Part shown: positions 41,450-55,834 of the stretch, piece by piece | Layout of the letters: each line of letters begins with the position of its first letter | Position numbering within the stretch: position 1 is the first letter of the stretch | Origin: Pseudomonadota bacterium | Lineage (GTDB): Bacteria; Pseudomonadota; Gammaproteobacteria; Burkholderiales; SG8-39 | NCBI GenBank assembly: GCA_025352885.1 | Contig: JANXRZ010000197.1 | Coordinates: forward strand, 1-64,000 | DNA: 64,000 bases | Direction of reading: 5' to 3' | Translations under genes and position numbers: made by a program | The notes under the pieces: generated by a model | Database searches by the model: none | What the model was told of the DNA's origin: nothing | What the model saw: the letters and a program-made list of their open reading frames with translations, nothing else

Positions 41450-42796
41450 TCACGAGGACGGATCGGCAGCCGTGTCGGCGGTCGCGCCGGACGGGCTCTC
41501 GGAGGCCTTCTTGCGGCGCCGGCGCCGGCGCGGCTTGGGACCTGCGTCGGCCATGAGCATGGCCTTGCGCGTCTCCTCGTCGGCGCTCTGGAATGAGCGC
41601 CACCAGATTTCGAGTTCCTCGGGGACTTCGCCGCTGGCTGCGCGCAGGGCTAGAAAGTCATAGGCCATGCGAAACCGCGGTGACTCGAGCAGGCGGTAAG
41701 GCCGCTGGCCGGATCTCTGCTCGAAGCGCGGCTGCATGGTCCATACCTCCCGCATGGTGGCGGTGAGCTTGCGGGTGATGGCGAGCTTGTGGCATTGCGT
41801 TTCGAGCACTTCGTCCATGGCCGCTTCAAGGGCGAGCATCGGGCGCTCGCCTTTTTTCTCGCGCGCCTTGGATGCGGCGAGCACTTCGTGCCAGAGCAGG
41901 GCGGCGAACAGGAACGCCGGCGACACGGGCCGGTCGGTTTTCACGCGCTCGTCGGTTTGCGCAAGCGCAAGCGTCACGAACCGCTCGCCGAGCGGCTGGT
42001 CGAGGATCACGTCCAGGAGCGGCAACAAGCCTTCAGAGAGGCCTTCGTCCCGCAGGCGCCGCACACACGCGCTCGCATGGCCGGACATGAGCAGCTTGAG
42101 CATTTCGTCGAACAGCCGGGCAGGCGGCACGTTGCCGATCAAGGGCGCCATTTTCTTGATCGGCGCCCTCGAGCCCGATTCGATCGAAAGGCCAAGCTTC
42201 GCCGCCAGTCGCACGGCCCGCAGCATGCGCACGGGATCCTCGCGGTAGCGAACCGCCGGATCGCCGATCACGCGCATGGTGCGCTTCTTGAGGTCGGACA
42301 GCCCGTCGTGGTAATCGATGACTTCCTCGGTCGCCGGGTCGTAATACAACGCGTTTACCGAGAAGTCGCGACGTAGCGCATCCTCTTCCTGCGTCCCGAA
42401 CACGTTGTCCCGCAGGACCCGGCCGTGCTCGTCCTTTTGCGCATCGGCGCTGTCCGCCGCGCGGAAGGTCGAAACCTCCACGGTGTCCTGGTTGAGGATC
42501 ACGTGAACGATCCGGAAGCGCCGCCCGATGATGATCGCTCGCCGGAAAAGCGGCTTCACCTCTTCGGGGCGGGCATCGGTCGCCACGTCGTAGTCCTTGG
42601 GCGTGGCACCGAGGAGGAGATCGCGGACGGCGCCACCGACCACGTAGGCCGAAAAGCCGGCGTCATGCAGGACGCTGCACACCTTGAGGGCCGCTGGGCT
42701 GATGCGATTGCGCTCGATGGTGTGCTTGGCGCGCGGCACGCGCTTCGGGCCGGCAGCCTTGAGACCGAGCACCTTGCGGATGAACTTCTTGATCAT
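41450..42796 (-). CDS. pcnB: Poly(A) polymerase PcnB
   Basis: AYVVGGAVRDLLLGATPKDYDVATDARPEEVKPLFRRAIIIGRRFRIVHV; basic C-terminus KPRRRRRRKKA. Confidence 0.94.
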   Translation of the reverse strand: MIKKFIRKVLGLKAAGPKRVPRAKHTIERNRISPAALKVCSVLHDAGFSAYVVGGAVRDLLLGATPKDYDVATDARPEEVKPLFRRAIIIGRRFRIVHVILNQDTVEVSTFRAADSADAQKDEHGRVLRDNVFGTQEEDALRRDFSVNALYYDPATEEVIDYHDGLSDLKKRTMRVIGDPAVRYREDPVRMLRAVRLAAKLGLSIESGSRAPIKKMAPLIGNVPPARLFDEMLKLLMSGHASACVRRLRDEGLSEGLLPLLDVILDQPLGERFVTLALAQTDERVKTDRPVSPAFLFAALLWHEVLAASKAREKKGERPMLALEAAMDEVLETQCHKLAITRKLTATMREVWTMQPRFEQRSGQRPYRLLESPRFRMAYDFLALRAASGEVPEELEIWWRSFQSADEETRKAMLMADAGPKPRRRRRRKKASESPSGATADTAADPSS

Positions 42797-42807
42797 GCCT
42801 CCTGATT

Positions 42808-43512
42808 TTATCTTAGTGAGATCACCGGCCAGCCTCGGCGGGCGGCCTCGGCGGCAAGCAGGTCGTCCGGATCGACCGCCACCGGTTGTTTTACCAGAGA
42901 AAGCAGGGGGAGGTCGTTTTGCGAGTCGCTGTAAAACGTGCTATCGGCGAACGCCTCGAGCGACCTTCCCAGCCCCGCGAGCCAGCCATGCAGTCTCACG
43001 ATCTTGCCTTCCCGGAAGCAGGGGGTGCCGGACACGCGGCCGGTGAACGTGCGCCCGGCCCGCTCGGGCTCCGTGGCGATCAGGTGCGGAATCCCGAATT
43101 CACGCGCGATCGGTGCGGTGACGAAGCTGTTCGTGGCTGTAATCACGGCGCACAAGTCCTGCGCGTCCAGGTGCCGACGCACCAGCTCGAGGGCCGGGCC
43201 GCCGATCATGGGACGGATGCGCTCCTCCATGAATTCGGCGAGCCAGCCTTCGAGCTCCTCGGGGGTGTGGCGGGCCAGCGTCCCAAGCGCGAATTGGAGG
43301 TACGCATGGATGTCCAGGGTGCCGGCCTTGTACTGCTCGAAAAAGACATTGTTCTGCGCCTCGTATTCGTCGCGATCCAACACGCCCCGGTCGATCAGGA
43401 ACTGGCCCCACTCGTAGTCGCTGTCCCCGGAGAGCAGCGTGTTGTCGAGGTCGAACAGCGCAAGGCGCGTTTCGCCGGAAACGGGTGACGGGGCTGGCTC
43501 GCGGCCCGTCAT
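42808..43512 (-). CDS. HAD-superfamily subfamily IB hydrolase (SerB-like phosphatase)
   Basis: LALFDLDNTLLSGDSDYEWGQFL; VITATNSFVTAPIAREFGI; FYSDSQNDLPLL. Confidence 0.9.
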   Translation of the reverse strand: MTGREPAPSPVSGETRLALFDLDNTLLSGDSDYEWGQFLIDRGVLDRDEYEAQNNVFFEQYKAGTLDIHAYLQFALGTLARHTPEELEGWLAEFMEERIRPMIGGPALELVRRHLDAQDLCAVITATNSFVTAPIAREFGIPHLIATEPERAGRTFTGRVSGTPCFREGKIVRLHGWLAGLGRSLEAFADSTFYSDSQNDLPLLSLVKQPVAVDPDDLLAAEAARRGWPVISLR

Positions 43513-44141
43513 CCGAGGTCGGCCAGCGCTTCGCGCACCAGGGGCAGGGTCAGGGGGCGCTTCAACGAAAGGGAATAGTTGTCGAGGTGCGCAAGAACGG
43601 TCACGAGCGTGGGCAGATCGCGCCGTACATGGGTCAGCAGGTAGGCGACCGCGTCATCGGCGATGCGAAAGCCCCGACGGGCGGCTTCTTCCCGCAGGTA
43701 CCGGCCTTTTTCCTCATCGGTCAAGGTGTGGACCTGGTAGACGAGGCCCCATGCGAGCCGGCTCTTGAGATCGTCCCTGAGACCGAGTTGCGCGGGCGGT
43801 GCCGAGCCCGCCGCGAGCAGCGTCCCTCGCTCATCACCCGTCGTCTCGCGAATGCGGTTGATGCGGTTGAAAAGCGCGATCTGTCCGGCTTCATCGAGTG
43901 AGTCCACGTCGTCTGCGAGGATGACGCGGTCGGGGTGCCGGGCCGCGCGTTGCGTGGAGTGCAGCAAGTGAGACCGGCCCGCACCGCGCTCGCCCCACAC
44001 GTACACTACGGTTTCCGGCAACCGGGCTGCGGCCAGGTCCTGGAGCCTGGCGACCAGCTCGGCATTGCGGCCGGTCACGAATCCTCCGAAAGAAGGCTCA
44101 GGCGGCGGCGAGATCGGCAGCACGAGTTGCCGCGTGCTCAC
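43509..44141 (-). CDS. hda: DnaA regulatory inactivator Hda (GTG start)
   Basis: STRQLVLPISPPPEPSFGGFVTGRNAELVARL (clamp-binding QLVLPI); WGERGAGRSHLLHS; LADDVDSLDEAGQIALFNRINRIRE. Confidence 0.9.
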   Translation of the reverse strand: MSTRQLVLPISPPPEPSFGGFVTGRNAELVARLQDLAAARLPETVVYVWGERGAGRSHLLHSTQRAARHPDRVILADDVDSLDEAGQIALFNRINRIRETTGDERGTLLAAGSAPPAQLGLRDDLKSRLAWGLVYQVHTLTDEEKGRYLREEAARRGFRIADDAVAYLLTHVRRDLPTLVTVLAHLDNYSLSLKRPLTLPLVREALADLG

Positions 44142-45235
44142 TTGGGCGGGCCTTCCGGGAGCGTGATTTTGGTTTCCCCATACAGCGGGCTCGCTACGTA
44201 GGCGCGGCCCATGCGCCGCATGCACACAAGGAGGATCGCGCTTGCCGGAAGCGCCAGCAACACGCCGAAGAACCCGAACACTTGCCCGAATGCGAGCAGC
44301 GCGAAGATAACGGCAACGGGGTGCAGGCCGATGCGTTTGCCTACGAGCAGCGGCGTGATGACCATGCCTTCGAGCACTTGCCCGATGCCGAACGCGAGCC
44401 AGACGAACAGGACGCCCGTGAACGAATCGAACTGGAGCAGGGCCGACACCGTGCCAAGCAGGAAGCCAATGAATGCGCCTACATAAGGAATGAAGACGAG
44501 CCCGCCGGTAATGATGCCGATGGGCAGCGCGAACTCGAGGCCCGCGCTCCAGAGCGCAAGCGAGTAGTAGCAGATCATCACGATGATCACGACCATCTGG
44601 CCGCGCAGGAATTCGGCCAACACCGCATCCACTTCGCGGGCGATGCCCTGCACCTGAGCAAGGCGGTGCCGCGGGATCATGCGGTCGATTCGATCGATGA
44701 GGTCGTTCCAGTCGCGCATCAGGTAAAAGAGCACCACCGGCACCAGCAGCAGCTTGATCGAGAAGCCGAGCAGGGCGAGCCCGCCGATCTGCAGCGATCC
44801 GAGGAGGCGCGGCATGAACCCCTGGTCGGACTGGAGGAACTGCGTGGTGAGCTGCTTCAACGTGTCGAGATCGAACTGGGCGGCGATGCCGAACCTCTCA
44901 CGCAGCCAGGGCGCGAGGCGGTTATCCAGCCACGCGAGGAAATCCGGCAGGCGCTCGGACATCGCGACCGCTTCCTTGTAAAAGAGGGGCAGCACGAGCA
45001 GCAGCAGTGCAACGACCGCGATCAGGGTGAGGATGAGCACGAGCACAACTGCAAGGGTCCGTCCGACGTAACGCCCTTCGAGCCGGTTCACCAGGGGATT
45101 GAGCATGTACGCGAAGATTGCGCCGGCGAGGAACGGGGCGAGGATCGGCGAGAGCAGCCACACCAGCCATGCCGCGATAAGCGCAATGACGAGCCAGGCC
45201 ACCATGCGCGGATTGGCGAAGCCGGTACCGGTCAT
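44138..45235 (-). CDS. AI-2E family transporter (PerM-like)
   Basis: ILAPFLAGAIFAYMLNPLVNRLEGR; FIPYVGAFIGFLLGTVSALLQF; GMVITPLLVGKRIGLHPVAVIFALLAFGQVFGFFGVLLALPASAIL. Confidence 0.92.
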   Translation of the reverse strand: MTGTGFANPRMVAWLVIALIAAWLVWLLSPILAPFLAGAIFAYMLNPLVNRLEGRYVGRTLAVVLVLILTLIAVVALLLLVLPLFYKEAVAMSERLPDFLAWLDNRLAPWLRERFGIAAQFDLDTLKQLTTQFLQSDQGFMPRLLGSLQIGGLALLGFSIKLLLVPVVLFYLMRDWNDLIDRIDRMIPRHRLAQVQGIAREVDAVLAEFLRGQMVVIIVMICYYSLALWSAGLEFALPIGIITGGLVFIPYVGAFIGFLLGTVSALLQFDSFTGVLFVWLAFGIGQVLEGMVITPLLVGKRIGLHPVAVIFALLAFGQVFGFFGVLLALPASAILLVCMRRMGRAYVASPLYGETKITLPEGPPK

Positions 45236-45323
45236 TTGACGTAAAATCGAGAGGAAGAAACGCGAAAAACCCTATCCACTTACTTTAACACGCCGATATG
45301 GCGCCTCTTCACGCGTTTCCACG

Positions 45324-46352
45324 ATGAGCAAAGGCCTTTCCTACCGCGATGCGGGTGTCGACATCGACGAGGGGGACGCGCTTGTCGAGGTCATCAAGCC
45401 CTTTGCCAAGCGCACGATGCGGCCCGAAGTCCTTGCGGGCATCGGCGGATTCGGCGCGCTCATGGAGCTGCCCAAGAAGTACCGCGAGCCGGTGCTCGTA
45501 TCGGGCACGGATGGCGTGGGCACGAAGCTCAAGCTCGCCTTCTCGCTTTCCCGGCATGGGACGGTGGGGATAGACCTCGTCGCCATGAGCGTAAACGATG
45601 TCCTGGTCCAAGGCGCCGAGCCGCTGTTCTTCCTCGACTACTTCGCGTGCGGCAAGCTCGATAAGGCCATGGCGGCCGAAGTCATCAAGGGCATCGCGCG
45701 TGGGTGCGAATTCGCCGGCTGCGCACTGATTGGCGGCGAGACCGCCGAGATGCCCGGAATGTACCCCGCAGGCGAATACGACCTCGCCGGCTTTTGCGTG
45801 GGCGTGGTCGAAAAGGCAAAGATCATCACCGGCCGGACGATCGCTGCCGGAGATGTAGTGCTTGGCCTTGAGTCGAGCGGCTTGCATTCCAACGGTTTTT
45901 CCCTGGTGCGCAAAATCATCGAGCGCTCGAAGCCCGACCTCGACGCCGATTTCCATGGCCGGCCGTTGTCGGACGTCCTCATGGAACCGACGCGCATCTA
46001 TGTGAAGCCGGTGCTTGCGCTCATGCAGGCGCTCGACGTGAAGGGCCTCGCGCATATCACGGGCGGCGGAATCACCGGCAACGTGCCGCGCGTGCTTCCC
46101 CAAGGCACGCGCGCCCTGATCGACTCGAAAGCCTGGCCCATGCCGCCGCTCTTCGAGTGGCTCAAGCGTGAAGGCGGCGTCGCCTCCGATGAGATGCACC
46201 GGGTGTTCAACTGCGGGATCGGCATGGTGATCGTCGTCGCACCGCAAGACGCCGCGGCCGCAACGAAGCTCCTATCGGACGCAGGCGAGACGGTGAGGAC
46301 GATAGGACGGATCGAGAGCCACGCGGGCGAGCCCGAAGCGCTCGTCCGCTAG
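45324..46352 (+). CDS. purM: Phosphoribosylformylglycinamidine cyclo-ligase
   Basis: [77 protein letters not shown]. Confidence 0.97.
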   Translation: MSKGLSYRDAGVDIDEGDALVEVIKPFAKRTMRPEVLAGIGGFGALMELPKKYREPVLVSGTDGVGTKLKLAFSLSRHGTVGIDLVAMSVNDVLVQGAEPLFFLDYFACGKLDKAMAAEVIKGIARGCEFAGCALIGGETAEMPGMYPAGEYDLAGFCVGVVEKAKIITGRTIAAGDVVLGLESSGLHSNGFSLVRKIIERSKPDLDADFHGRPLSDVLMEPTRIYVKPVLALMQALDVKGLAHITGGGITGNVPRVLPQGTRALIDSKAWPMPPLFEWLKREGGVASDEMHRVFNCGIGMVIVVAPQDAAAATKLLSDAGETVRTIGRIESHAGEPEALVR

Positions 46353-47275
46353 GGCGTGCCTTTGCGGGACAGGTAGATCCCGGCAAGGATCACAATGCCG
46401 CCAGCGATCTGCAGGGCAACCAGCGGCTCGCCAAGCAGGATCCACGCAAAGACGCCGGCCATCACCGGCTGCAGCAGCAAGCTCACCGAAGAAAAGGCCG
46501 CTGGCAGCTTCGCAAGCGAAAAAGCAATCAGTCCCTGGCCGGCGGCGTGCGAGATCAACGCGATTCCAACAAGCTTGAGCCAGCCGATGCCCGTGTCCGG
46601 CAGCATCTGCTCGCCAGAGAGCAGGGCGAACGGCAGCAGGATAACGGCGGTGAGCGTCGTCGTGACCGCCATCAGGTGAAGCGTCCCCGCACCGGCATCC
46701 CGCAGGTTTTTGACCGTGAGCAGATACCAGGCGTAGAAAATCGCAGTGAGCACGCCGAAAGCGTCACCGGTGAGCGCCGTCGAGGAAAATGCCGCGCTCG
46801 TGCTCACGAGCATGCCGACCCCGGCCAGGGCGGTGACTAATCCGACGAGGAAGAGGCGGCTGGGGCGCTGGTCGAACAACAGCCAGGTCGCAAGCGTCAC
46901 GAAAAGGGCCGCAAGGTTGGCCAGCAACGTCGAGTTGGCCACCGAAGTGAGCTTCACCGAGAAATGCCAGAAGCCGAGATCGCCTGCGAAAGCAATCCCG
47001 GCCAGGAGGAGCATCCATCGCGACACTCGTGGCGTTGCGCGAGCGCTTTCGCCGGGCGACTCGCGCCCCAGGAAGGCGTAAAGCGCCCACAATGCAGGCA
47101 CCGCAAGCGCGACGCGCCAGAACGCCGTCGCGGTCGGGCCGGTTTCGGACACGCGAACAAAAATAGGCGAGAGCGCGATGCACACTGCGCCCACTAAAAG
47201 CGCTGCAAATGCAAGCTGCGGCGTGCCGCTTCGTCCGAACGTCGCTGCTTTGTTCACGAATCGATCTTCAAGCAC
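46349..47275 (-). CDS. EamA/DMT-superfamily transporter
   Basis: Ten-TM pattern with two EamA-like repeats; [24 protein letters not shown] at C-terminus. Confidence 0.88.
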   Translation of the reverse strand: MLEDRFVNKAATFGRSGTPQLAFAALLVGAVCIALSPIFVRVSETGPTATAFWRVALAVPALWALYAFLGRESPGESARATPRVSRWMLLLAGIAFAGDLGFWHFSVKLTSVANSTLLANLAALFVTLATWLLFDQRPSRLFLVGLVTALAGVGMLVSTSAAFSSTALTGDAFGVLTAIFYAWYLLTVKNLRDAGAGTLHLMAVTTTLTAVILLPFALLSGEQMLPDTGIGWLKLVGIALISHAAGQGLIAFSLAKLPAAFSSVSLLLQPVMAGVFAWILLGEPLVALQIAGGIVILAGIYLSRKGTP

Positions 47276-47336
47276 CGCATGTGCGAATTATCGCAGCGCC
47301 GCCGCACAGGCCGGGTGGTAAAATTTTTTGCCTCCC

Positions 47337-50807
<3,471 letters not shown>

Positions 50808-50913
50808 TTTGGAAAAGTATTTGCCCTGACAGCCGCTCGGCTATTCAATCCAGGGAAATGAAAGTTAAACTTTGTCTAGCGGCCGCTTCCCGGCCGTTGA
50901 TTCAGGAGAAGCG

Positions 50914-51798
50914 ATGAAGCTCGCAGTATTCGAAGGCCACCGTGTCGGCGTGATCGAGGGCGACCATCTCTTCGATGTCACCGACGCGGTGGAGGGCGCG
51001 GGTCCGGCCTGGCCGCCGGTGTACATGAACCGGCTGATCGCCAACTGGGAGACGGCGGGTCCCGCGATCGCAGAGAAGCGGCGCACGGCCAGGGGCATCG
51101 CGCTTTCATCGGTCAAGCTGCTTCCGCCCAACCCGTGCCCCGTCCACGTGATCGCCGCGCCCGCCAACTATCGAAAGCATATCGGTGAGATCGGCGCGCG
51201 CTCCGTGAGCAAGGGCCGTACGGCCGAGCAGCAGGGCTTTTTCATGAAGGCCACTGCGTCGCTTGTCGGGGCGGGCGGCGCCATCGAACTCCCGAAAGGC
51301 TCGACGCGGCGTTTCGATCACGAATCGGAGCTCGCGGTGATCATCGGGCGCCGCGCACGCAATGTGCCGCGCTCCGAAGCGATGAGCTACGTCTTCGGCT
51401 ACAGCTGCCTCATCGACGTCACGATGCGAATCGAGCCGGGCGTGGCGGAGGAGGAGCGCGTCACGCGCAAGTCCTTCGAGACCTTTACGCCGCTGGGCCC
51501 GTGGATCGTGACCGCCGACGAAATCCCCGACCCCCATGCCCTGCGTAACCGGCTGTGGGTAAACGGTGAACCCCGCCAGGATGCGAATACGCGCGACATG
51601 ATCGTGAACATCCCCGCGCTGATCGAGCTCATCTCCTCGGTCATGACGCTGAACCCGGGCGACGTGATCGCAAGCGGGACGCCGGAGGGCGTCGGCCCGA
51701 TCGCGCCCGGGGACAGGATCCGCATCAGCATCGAATCCGTGGGCGAAATGACGCTGCCCGTGGTCGAGGCGGCCGGGTTCTCCCCGCGACGCTTCTAA
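50914..51798 (+). CDS. Fumarylacetoacetate hydrolase family protein
   Basis: DHESELAVIIGRRARNVPRSEAMSYVFGYSCLIDVT; PLGPWIVTADEIPDPHAL; GDVIASGTPEGVGPIAPGDRI. GGAGAA RBS before ATG. Confidence 0.92.
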   Translation: MKLAVFEGHRVGVIEGDHLFDVTDAVEGAGPAWPPVYMNRLIANWETAGPAIAEKRRTARGIALSSVKLLPPNPCPVHVIAAPANYRKHIGEIGARSVSKGRTAEQQGFFMKATASLVGAGGAIELPKGSTRRFDHESELAVIIGRRARNVPRSEAMSYVFGYSCLIDVTMRIEPGVAEEERVTRKSFETFTPLGPWIVTADEIPDPHALRNRLWVNGEPRQDANTRDMIVNIPALIELISSVMTLNPGDVIASGTPEGVGPIAPGDRIRISIESVGEMTLPVVEAAGFSPRRF

Positions 51799-51820
51799 TC
51801 CCCGCCTTTCTTTACTCACG

Positions 51821-53443
51821 ATGGCAACGCCGCATACGCCGGTTCTCGTAGTCGGCGCGGGGCCGGTCGGGCTTGCCCTCGCGGGCGACCTCGGTTGGCG
51901 CGGCGTCGACTGCACGCTGATCGAGGCGGGCGACGGCGGGATCTACCAAGCCAAGATGGACATGGTCGGCATCCGGACGATGGAGTACTGCCGCCGCTGG
52001 GGCATCGTGCCGTGGGTCGAGCAGGGCGGCTACAACCGCGACTACCCGCAGGACTGCGTGTGGGTAACGAGCCTCACGGGATGGGAACTCGGGCGGGAGC
52101 ATTTTCCCAGGCCGAACGAAGAGCGGCCGCCTGAAGAAAGCCCGCAGAAGCGCGAACGCTGCCCGCAGAATTTTTTCGATCCGGTGCTCGCGCGGTTCGT
52201 GCGGCAGTACCCGCATGTGACTTTGCGCTATGGCACCACGCTCGAGCGATTCGAAGAGAAACCCGACCGCGTGGTCGCCACCATCAGAAACGCTTCCACC
52301 GGGACCGAAGAAACGATCGAAGCGGCGTACCTGGTCGGATGCGATGGCGGCTCGAGCACCGTGCGTCAGGGACTGGGCATCGGGATGGAAGGCACGCCGA
52401 CGCTGACCTACACGACCAACGTCATCTTTCGCTGCGACGGCCTGGAAAAGCTTCACGACAAGGCGCCTGCGTACCGCTTCATCTTCATCGGACCGGAGGG
52501 CACCTGGGCGACGCTGGTGGCCATCAACGGCCGGGACCAATGGCGTTTTTCGCTCGTGGGCGACGCGCAAAAGCGCGCCGTGCCAGAGGAGGAATTGCGG
52601 CGCGCGATCGTGCGGTCGATGGGCCGCGAATTCGATTTCGAGATCCTCTCCGTTCTCCCTTGGGTGCGTCGGCAACTGGTCGCGGAGCACTATGGCACCA
52701 AGCGCGTCTTCATCGCAGGCGATGCGGCGCACCTGACTTCGCCCACCGGCGGATTCGGCATGAACACCGGCATCCAGGACTCCGTGGACCTTGCATGGAA
52801 GCTGGAAGGCGTCCTGCGCGGGTGGGGCGGAGAAAAGCTGCTGGCGTCCTATGAGCTCGAGCGAAAGCCGGTCGGCATCAGGAATGTCTCCGAGGCCACC
52901 GGCAACCTCAAGCGCATGCTGTCGCCCCGCGTGAAGTCGGTGCCGCCCGAGATGTTCGGCCAAGGCCCCCAAGCCGAAAAGGCGCGCCGCGAATTCGGGC
53001 AGGCCTACACCGAGATGATGCGCCGGGAGTGGTTCTCGAACGGGATCCACCTCGGCTACATGTACGAGGGCTCGCCGGTCATTGTGCCGGACGGCACGCC
53101 GCAGCCGCCCGACGAGGTGACTTCCTATCGGCAAACTGCGCGCCCGGGGTCGCGCGCACCACACGTATGGCTTTCCGAGGGAGAGTCGACGCTCGACCTG
53201 TTCGGCCGCGCCTTCGTTTTGCTGCGGCTCGGCGCCGGGTCGCCGCCGGTTGAAAAATTCGAGGCGGCCGCGGCTTTGCGACGGGTCCCTTTGCGAGTCG
53301 TCGACATCGTCAACGACAAGGCGGAAATGCTTTATGAAAGGCGGCTTGTGCTCGTGCGGCCCGACGGGCAGGTTTGCTGGCGCGCCGATGCCGAGCCCGC
53401 TAACGCGCTTGGCGTAATCGACACTGTCCGCGGTGCAGCTTAG
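51821..53443 (+). CDS. FAD-dependent aromatic monooxygenase (MhpA/PheA-like flavoprotein hydroxylase)
   Basis: VLVVGAGPVGLALAGDLGWRGVDCTLIEAG (GxGxxG); VGCDGGSSTVRQGLGI (DG motif); FIAGDAAHLTSPTGGFGMNTGIQDSVDLAWKLEGVL (GD motif). Confidence 0.92.
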   Translation: MATPHTPVLVVGAGPVGLALAGDLGWRGVDCTLIEAGDGGIYQAKMDMVGIRTMEYCRRWGIVPWVEQGGYNRDYPQDCVWVTSLTGWELGREHFPRPNEERPPEESPQKRERCPQNFFDPVLARFVRQYPHVTLRYGTTLERFEEKPDRVVATIRNASTGTEETIEAAYLVGCDGGSSTVRQGLGIGMEGTPTLTYTTNVIFRCDGLEKLHDKAPAYRFIFIGPEGTWATLVAINGRDQWRFSLVGDAQKRAVPEEELRRAIVRSMGREFDFEILSVLPWVRRQLVAEHYGTKRVFIAGDAAHLTSPTGGFGMNTGIQDSVDLAWKLEGVLRGWGGEKLLASYELERKPVGIRNVSEATGNLKRMLSPRVKSVPPEMFGQGPQAEKARREFGQAYTEMMRREWFSNGIHLGYMYEGSPVIVPDGTPQPPDEVTSYRQTARPGSRAPHVWLSEGESTLDLFGRAFVLLRLGAGSPPVEKFEAAAALRRVPLRVVDIVNDKAEMLYERRLVLVRPDGQVCWRADAEPANALGVIDTVRGAA

Positions 53444-53652
53444 GAGCGCTCCAACCCAGAACGAAGCAATGTGCGTTTGCGTACAGATGTGCGTGCTGGC
53501 CCGGGCGCAATCCACGACACTTAAACGCGACGGCACCGCTTCACCGCCGACACGCTGAAGGACGGCGACTACAGGCGTATATGGGCTCGTCCGCCGTGCG
53601 GTGTGCCGGTTGTCCCACAGATGCGGCGGCCAGTCGTCGCTAGAGTGGGGCC

Positions 53653-54390
53653 ATGAAAGCACATCGCGCCCTTCCCGCACTTTTCCTGACCCTGTTCGCA
53701 GTTGCGGCGTCTGCCCAGACCATCTACAAGCAGGTCGATGAGGACGGGCGCGTGTCGTTTACGGACCAGCCGCGTGCCGAGGCCCGAACCCTCACCAGTT
53801 ATCAGCTCGGTCAGGGAGCCAGGCACGACGCGGTGGTCGATTCCGATAGCGAAGCGCTTGGCGAAATCCTCCGTGGAAGGGGACTACCGCCTGAGGTCAT
53901 GCCTACGCGCCCGTTTGAGGGTCGCTACGAGACAAGGGGTCGAACGCCAAGAGCGCAGGAGCAGGACCGGAATGTCGCTGATGTCGCTTACCGCCCCGCG
54001 GGCGAGGGTACTGATTTCGAAAACACAAATGTTACCGGCTCGCCAGTTGCAGCGCCGGCGCGCACCCGGGGCGGCTGGGGAGAAGTCGAAAGGGCCGTGG
54101 CGAATTACGCGCCGTTGAATTCCCTGCTGGCCGCGCAGGTTGATGCCAACGAAGCGGCCCGGCGTGCGTCCCAAGCCAAATCAAAGGTCGCCAGCACGCC
54201 GGTGCTCGTCGTGCAGCCGGCACCCCCTGCGCCCGATCGCCTCACTCGCCAGGGAAACCTCGAGTTCATGTACGCCCTGTGGATCCTCACCTTTATCCTT
54301 CTCGGGGGCGGCCTGCTGTATTTCGGCTGGCGGGTGCTCGAACTGGTCCTCGGGAGCGCATTCCCGGATTGGCATATCGGGGCCCGCTGA
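53653..54390 (+). CDS. DUF4124-domain exported/membrane protein
   Basis: Signal peptide then QTIYKQVDEDGRVSFTDQPRAEA (DUF4124); C-terminal TM MYALWILTFILLGGGLLYFGW. Confidence 0.8.
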   Translation: MKAHRALPALFLTLFAVAASAQTIYKQVDEDGRVSFTDQPRAEARTLTSYQLGQGARHDAVVDSDSEALGEILRGRGLPPEVMPTRPFEGRYETRGRTPRAQEQDRNVADVAYRPAGEGTDFENTNVTGSPVAAPARTRGGWGEVERAVANYAPLNSLLAAQVDANEAARRASQAKSKVASTPVLVVQPAPPAPDRLTRQGNLEFMYALWILTFILLGGGLLYFGWRVLELVLGSAFPDWHIGAR

Positions 54391-54407
54391 GTCGCAATGA
54401 TTACTCG

Positions 54408-55688
54408 CTAAAGTTGCGCGCCGAACAGGGCGGCTGCCTGCTCTTTCGCCCTTTGTGACCAGGGGCGCTGCCTCCAGGCTTCCAGCGTCACGCGCTTCGA
54501 GCGGCTGATGTCCTGCAAAAAGATGGCCGTCTGCTCCGCTGCGAAATCGGCATCGTAAATGTTGAGGTTCGCCTCGTCGTTCAGCCTGAAAGACCGGTTG
54601 TCGAAATTCGTGGAGCCCACCGACACCAGCGACGCGTCCACAATCATGACCTTGCAGTGGTACATGGTGGGCTGGTACTCGTACAGATCCGCGCCGGCTT
54701 CGAGGAGAGGTCCCCACACCGCACGCGAGGCCGCGCCGACGATCTGAGTGTCAGTGTGTGGGCCCGGCATAATGATGCGAACCTTGACGCCGCGCCGAAT
54801 GGCTTCCACCAGGGCGCGTAGCGTGAGGTCGTCCGGGACGAAGTAGGCGCTCGACAGGTCGATCGAACGGGAAGCCGCGGTAATCGCCATGAGGTACATG
54901 AGCTGCATGCTTTCCGCGCCGCCTTCCGGCGAACTGCTGAACATCTGCGCCGCGCCCTTGCCCGCCGGCGGGATGGCGGGGAAGTAATCGGGTCCATGCA
55001 GGACCGCGCCGGTGACCTTCATCCAGTTGTCGAGGAACACTGCCTGCATCTGCGCAACCACGGGCCCTTCGACTTTGAAATGGGTATCCCGCCAGTGTTG
55101 TGGATCCTGCCCGTCTCCACTCCATAAGTCCGAGATGCCTACTCCCCCGGTAAAGCCTACTGCGCCATCCACCACGAGCGTCTTGCGGTGCGTCCGATTG
55201 TTCAGCCTGGCCAGGTTGTACCAGTGCGGTTGGTGATAGCGCCTGACCTCCACGCCTGCCTTGCGCATCTGCTCCATCAGCCCGGCGTCCATCTTGCTGC
55301 TTCCCACCCAGTCGAGCAGCACCTGCACCTTGACTCCCGCTTGCGCGCGTTCAACGAGCGCGTCGGCGAACTGCTTGCCGACGCGCCCGGACCAGTAGAT
55401 GTAACTCTCGAAGTTGATCGTTTTGCGTGCGCTGCCGATGGCGCCGAGCATCGCGGGGAAAATCCGGTCCCCGTTCAGGAGGACCTCGAAGCGATTTCCC
55501 TCAACGATCGCCGGGCCGAGCAACACACCCATGGCCCGCGGAAAATCCGGATCGGTAAGCGCGTAAAGGCGCTCGATCCTGCGCCCGACCTTTTTTTCGC
55601 CGGTGGTGAAATTCAGGAACAGTACGACCGCCGCGAGGGTCGCGGCGAAAGTAAGGAGGATGACCGGGACCAGCCCGCGCTTGTTCAT
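54408..55688 (-). CDS. Phospholipase D-like / cardiolipin synthase family protein
   Basis: Two HKD-like motifs: NRTHRKTLVVDGAVGFTGGVGI and MYHCKVMIVDASLVSVGSTNFDNRSF; N-terminal TM. Confidence 0.9.
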   Translation of the reverse strand: MNKRGLVPVILLTFAATLAAVVLFLNFTTGEKKVGRRIERLYALTDPDFPRAMGVLLGPAIVEGNRFEVLLNGDRIFPAMLGAIGSARKTINFESYIYWSGRVGKQFADALVERAQAGVKVQVLLDWVGSSKMDAGLMEQMRKAGVEVRRYHQPHWYNLARLNNRTHRKTLVVDGAVGFTGGVGISDLWSGDGQDPQHWRDTHFKVEGPVVAQMQAVFLDNWMKVTGAVLHGPDYFPAIPPAGKGAAQMFSSSPEGGAESMQLMYLMAITAASRSIDLSSAYFVPDDLTLRALVEAIRRGVKVRIIMPGPHTDTQIVGAASRAVWGPLLEAGADLYEYQPTMYHCKVMIVDASLVSVGSTNFDNRSFRLNDEANLNIYDADFAAEQTAIFLQDISRSKRVTLEAWRQRPWSQRAKEQAAALFGAQL

Positions 55689-55834
55689 TCGACAGGGGCC
55701 TGAGCTCGAGGCCGTGATTCTTGTGGCGCGATTATTGTCGGCCGCAAAGCGCATCTCGGTACGCTGGCGTACTGAAGCGCTTCATGTGCCGGAGGGAGGA
55801 TTGGTCTTCTAGAACCATAAAAGGAGATCCACCA

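Noticed and set aside
38690-42796. panC-panB-dNK-folK-pcnB order as novel
   Set aside because: Core order is widespread in proteobacteria; only the kinase insertion was kept as a low-interest note.
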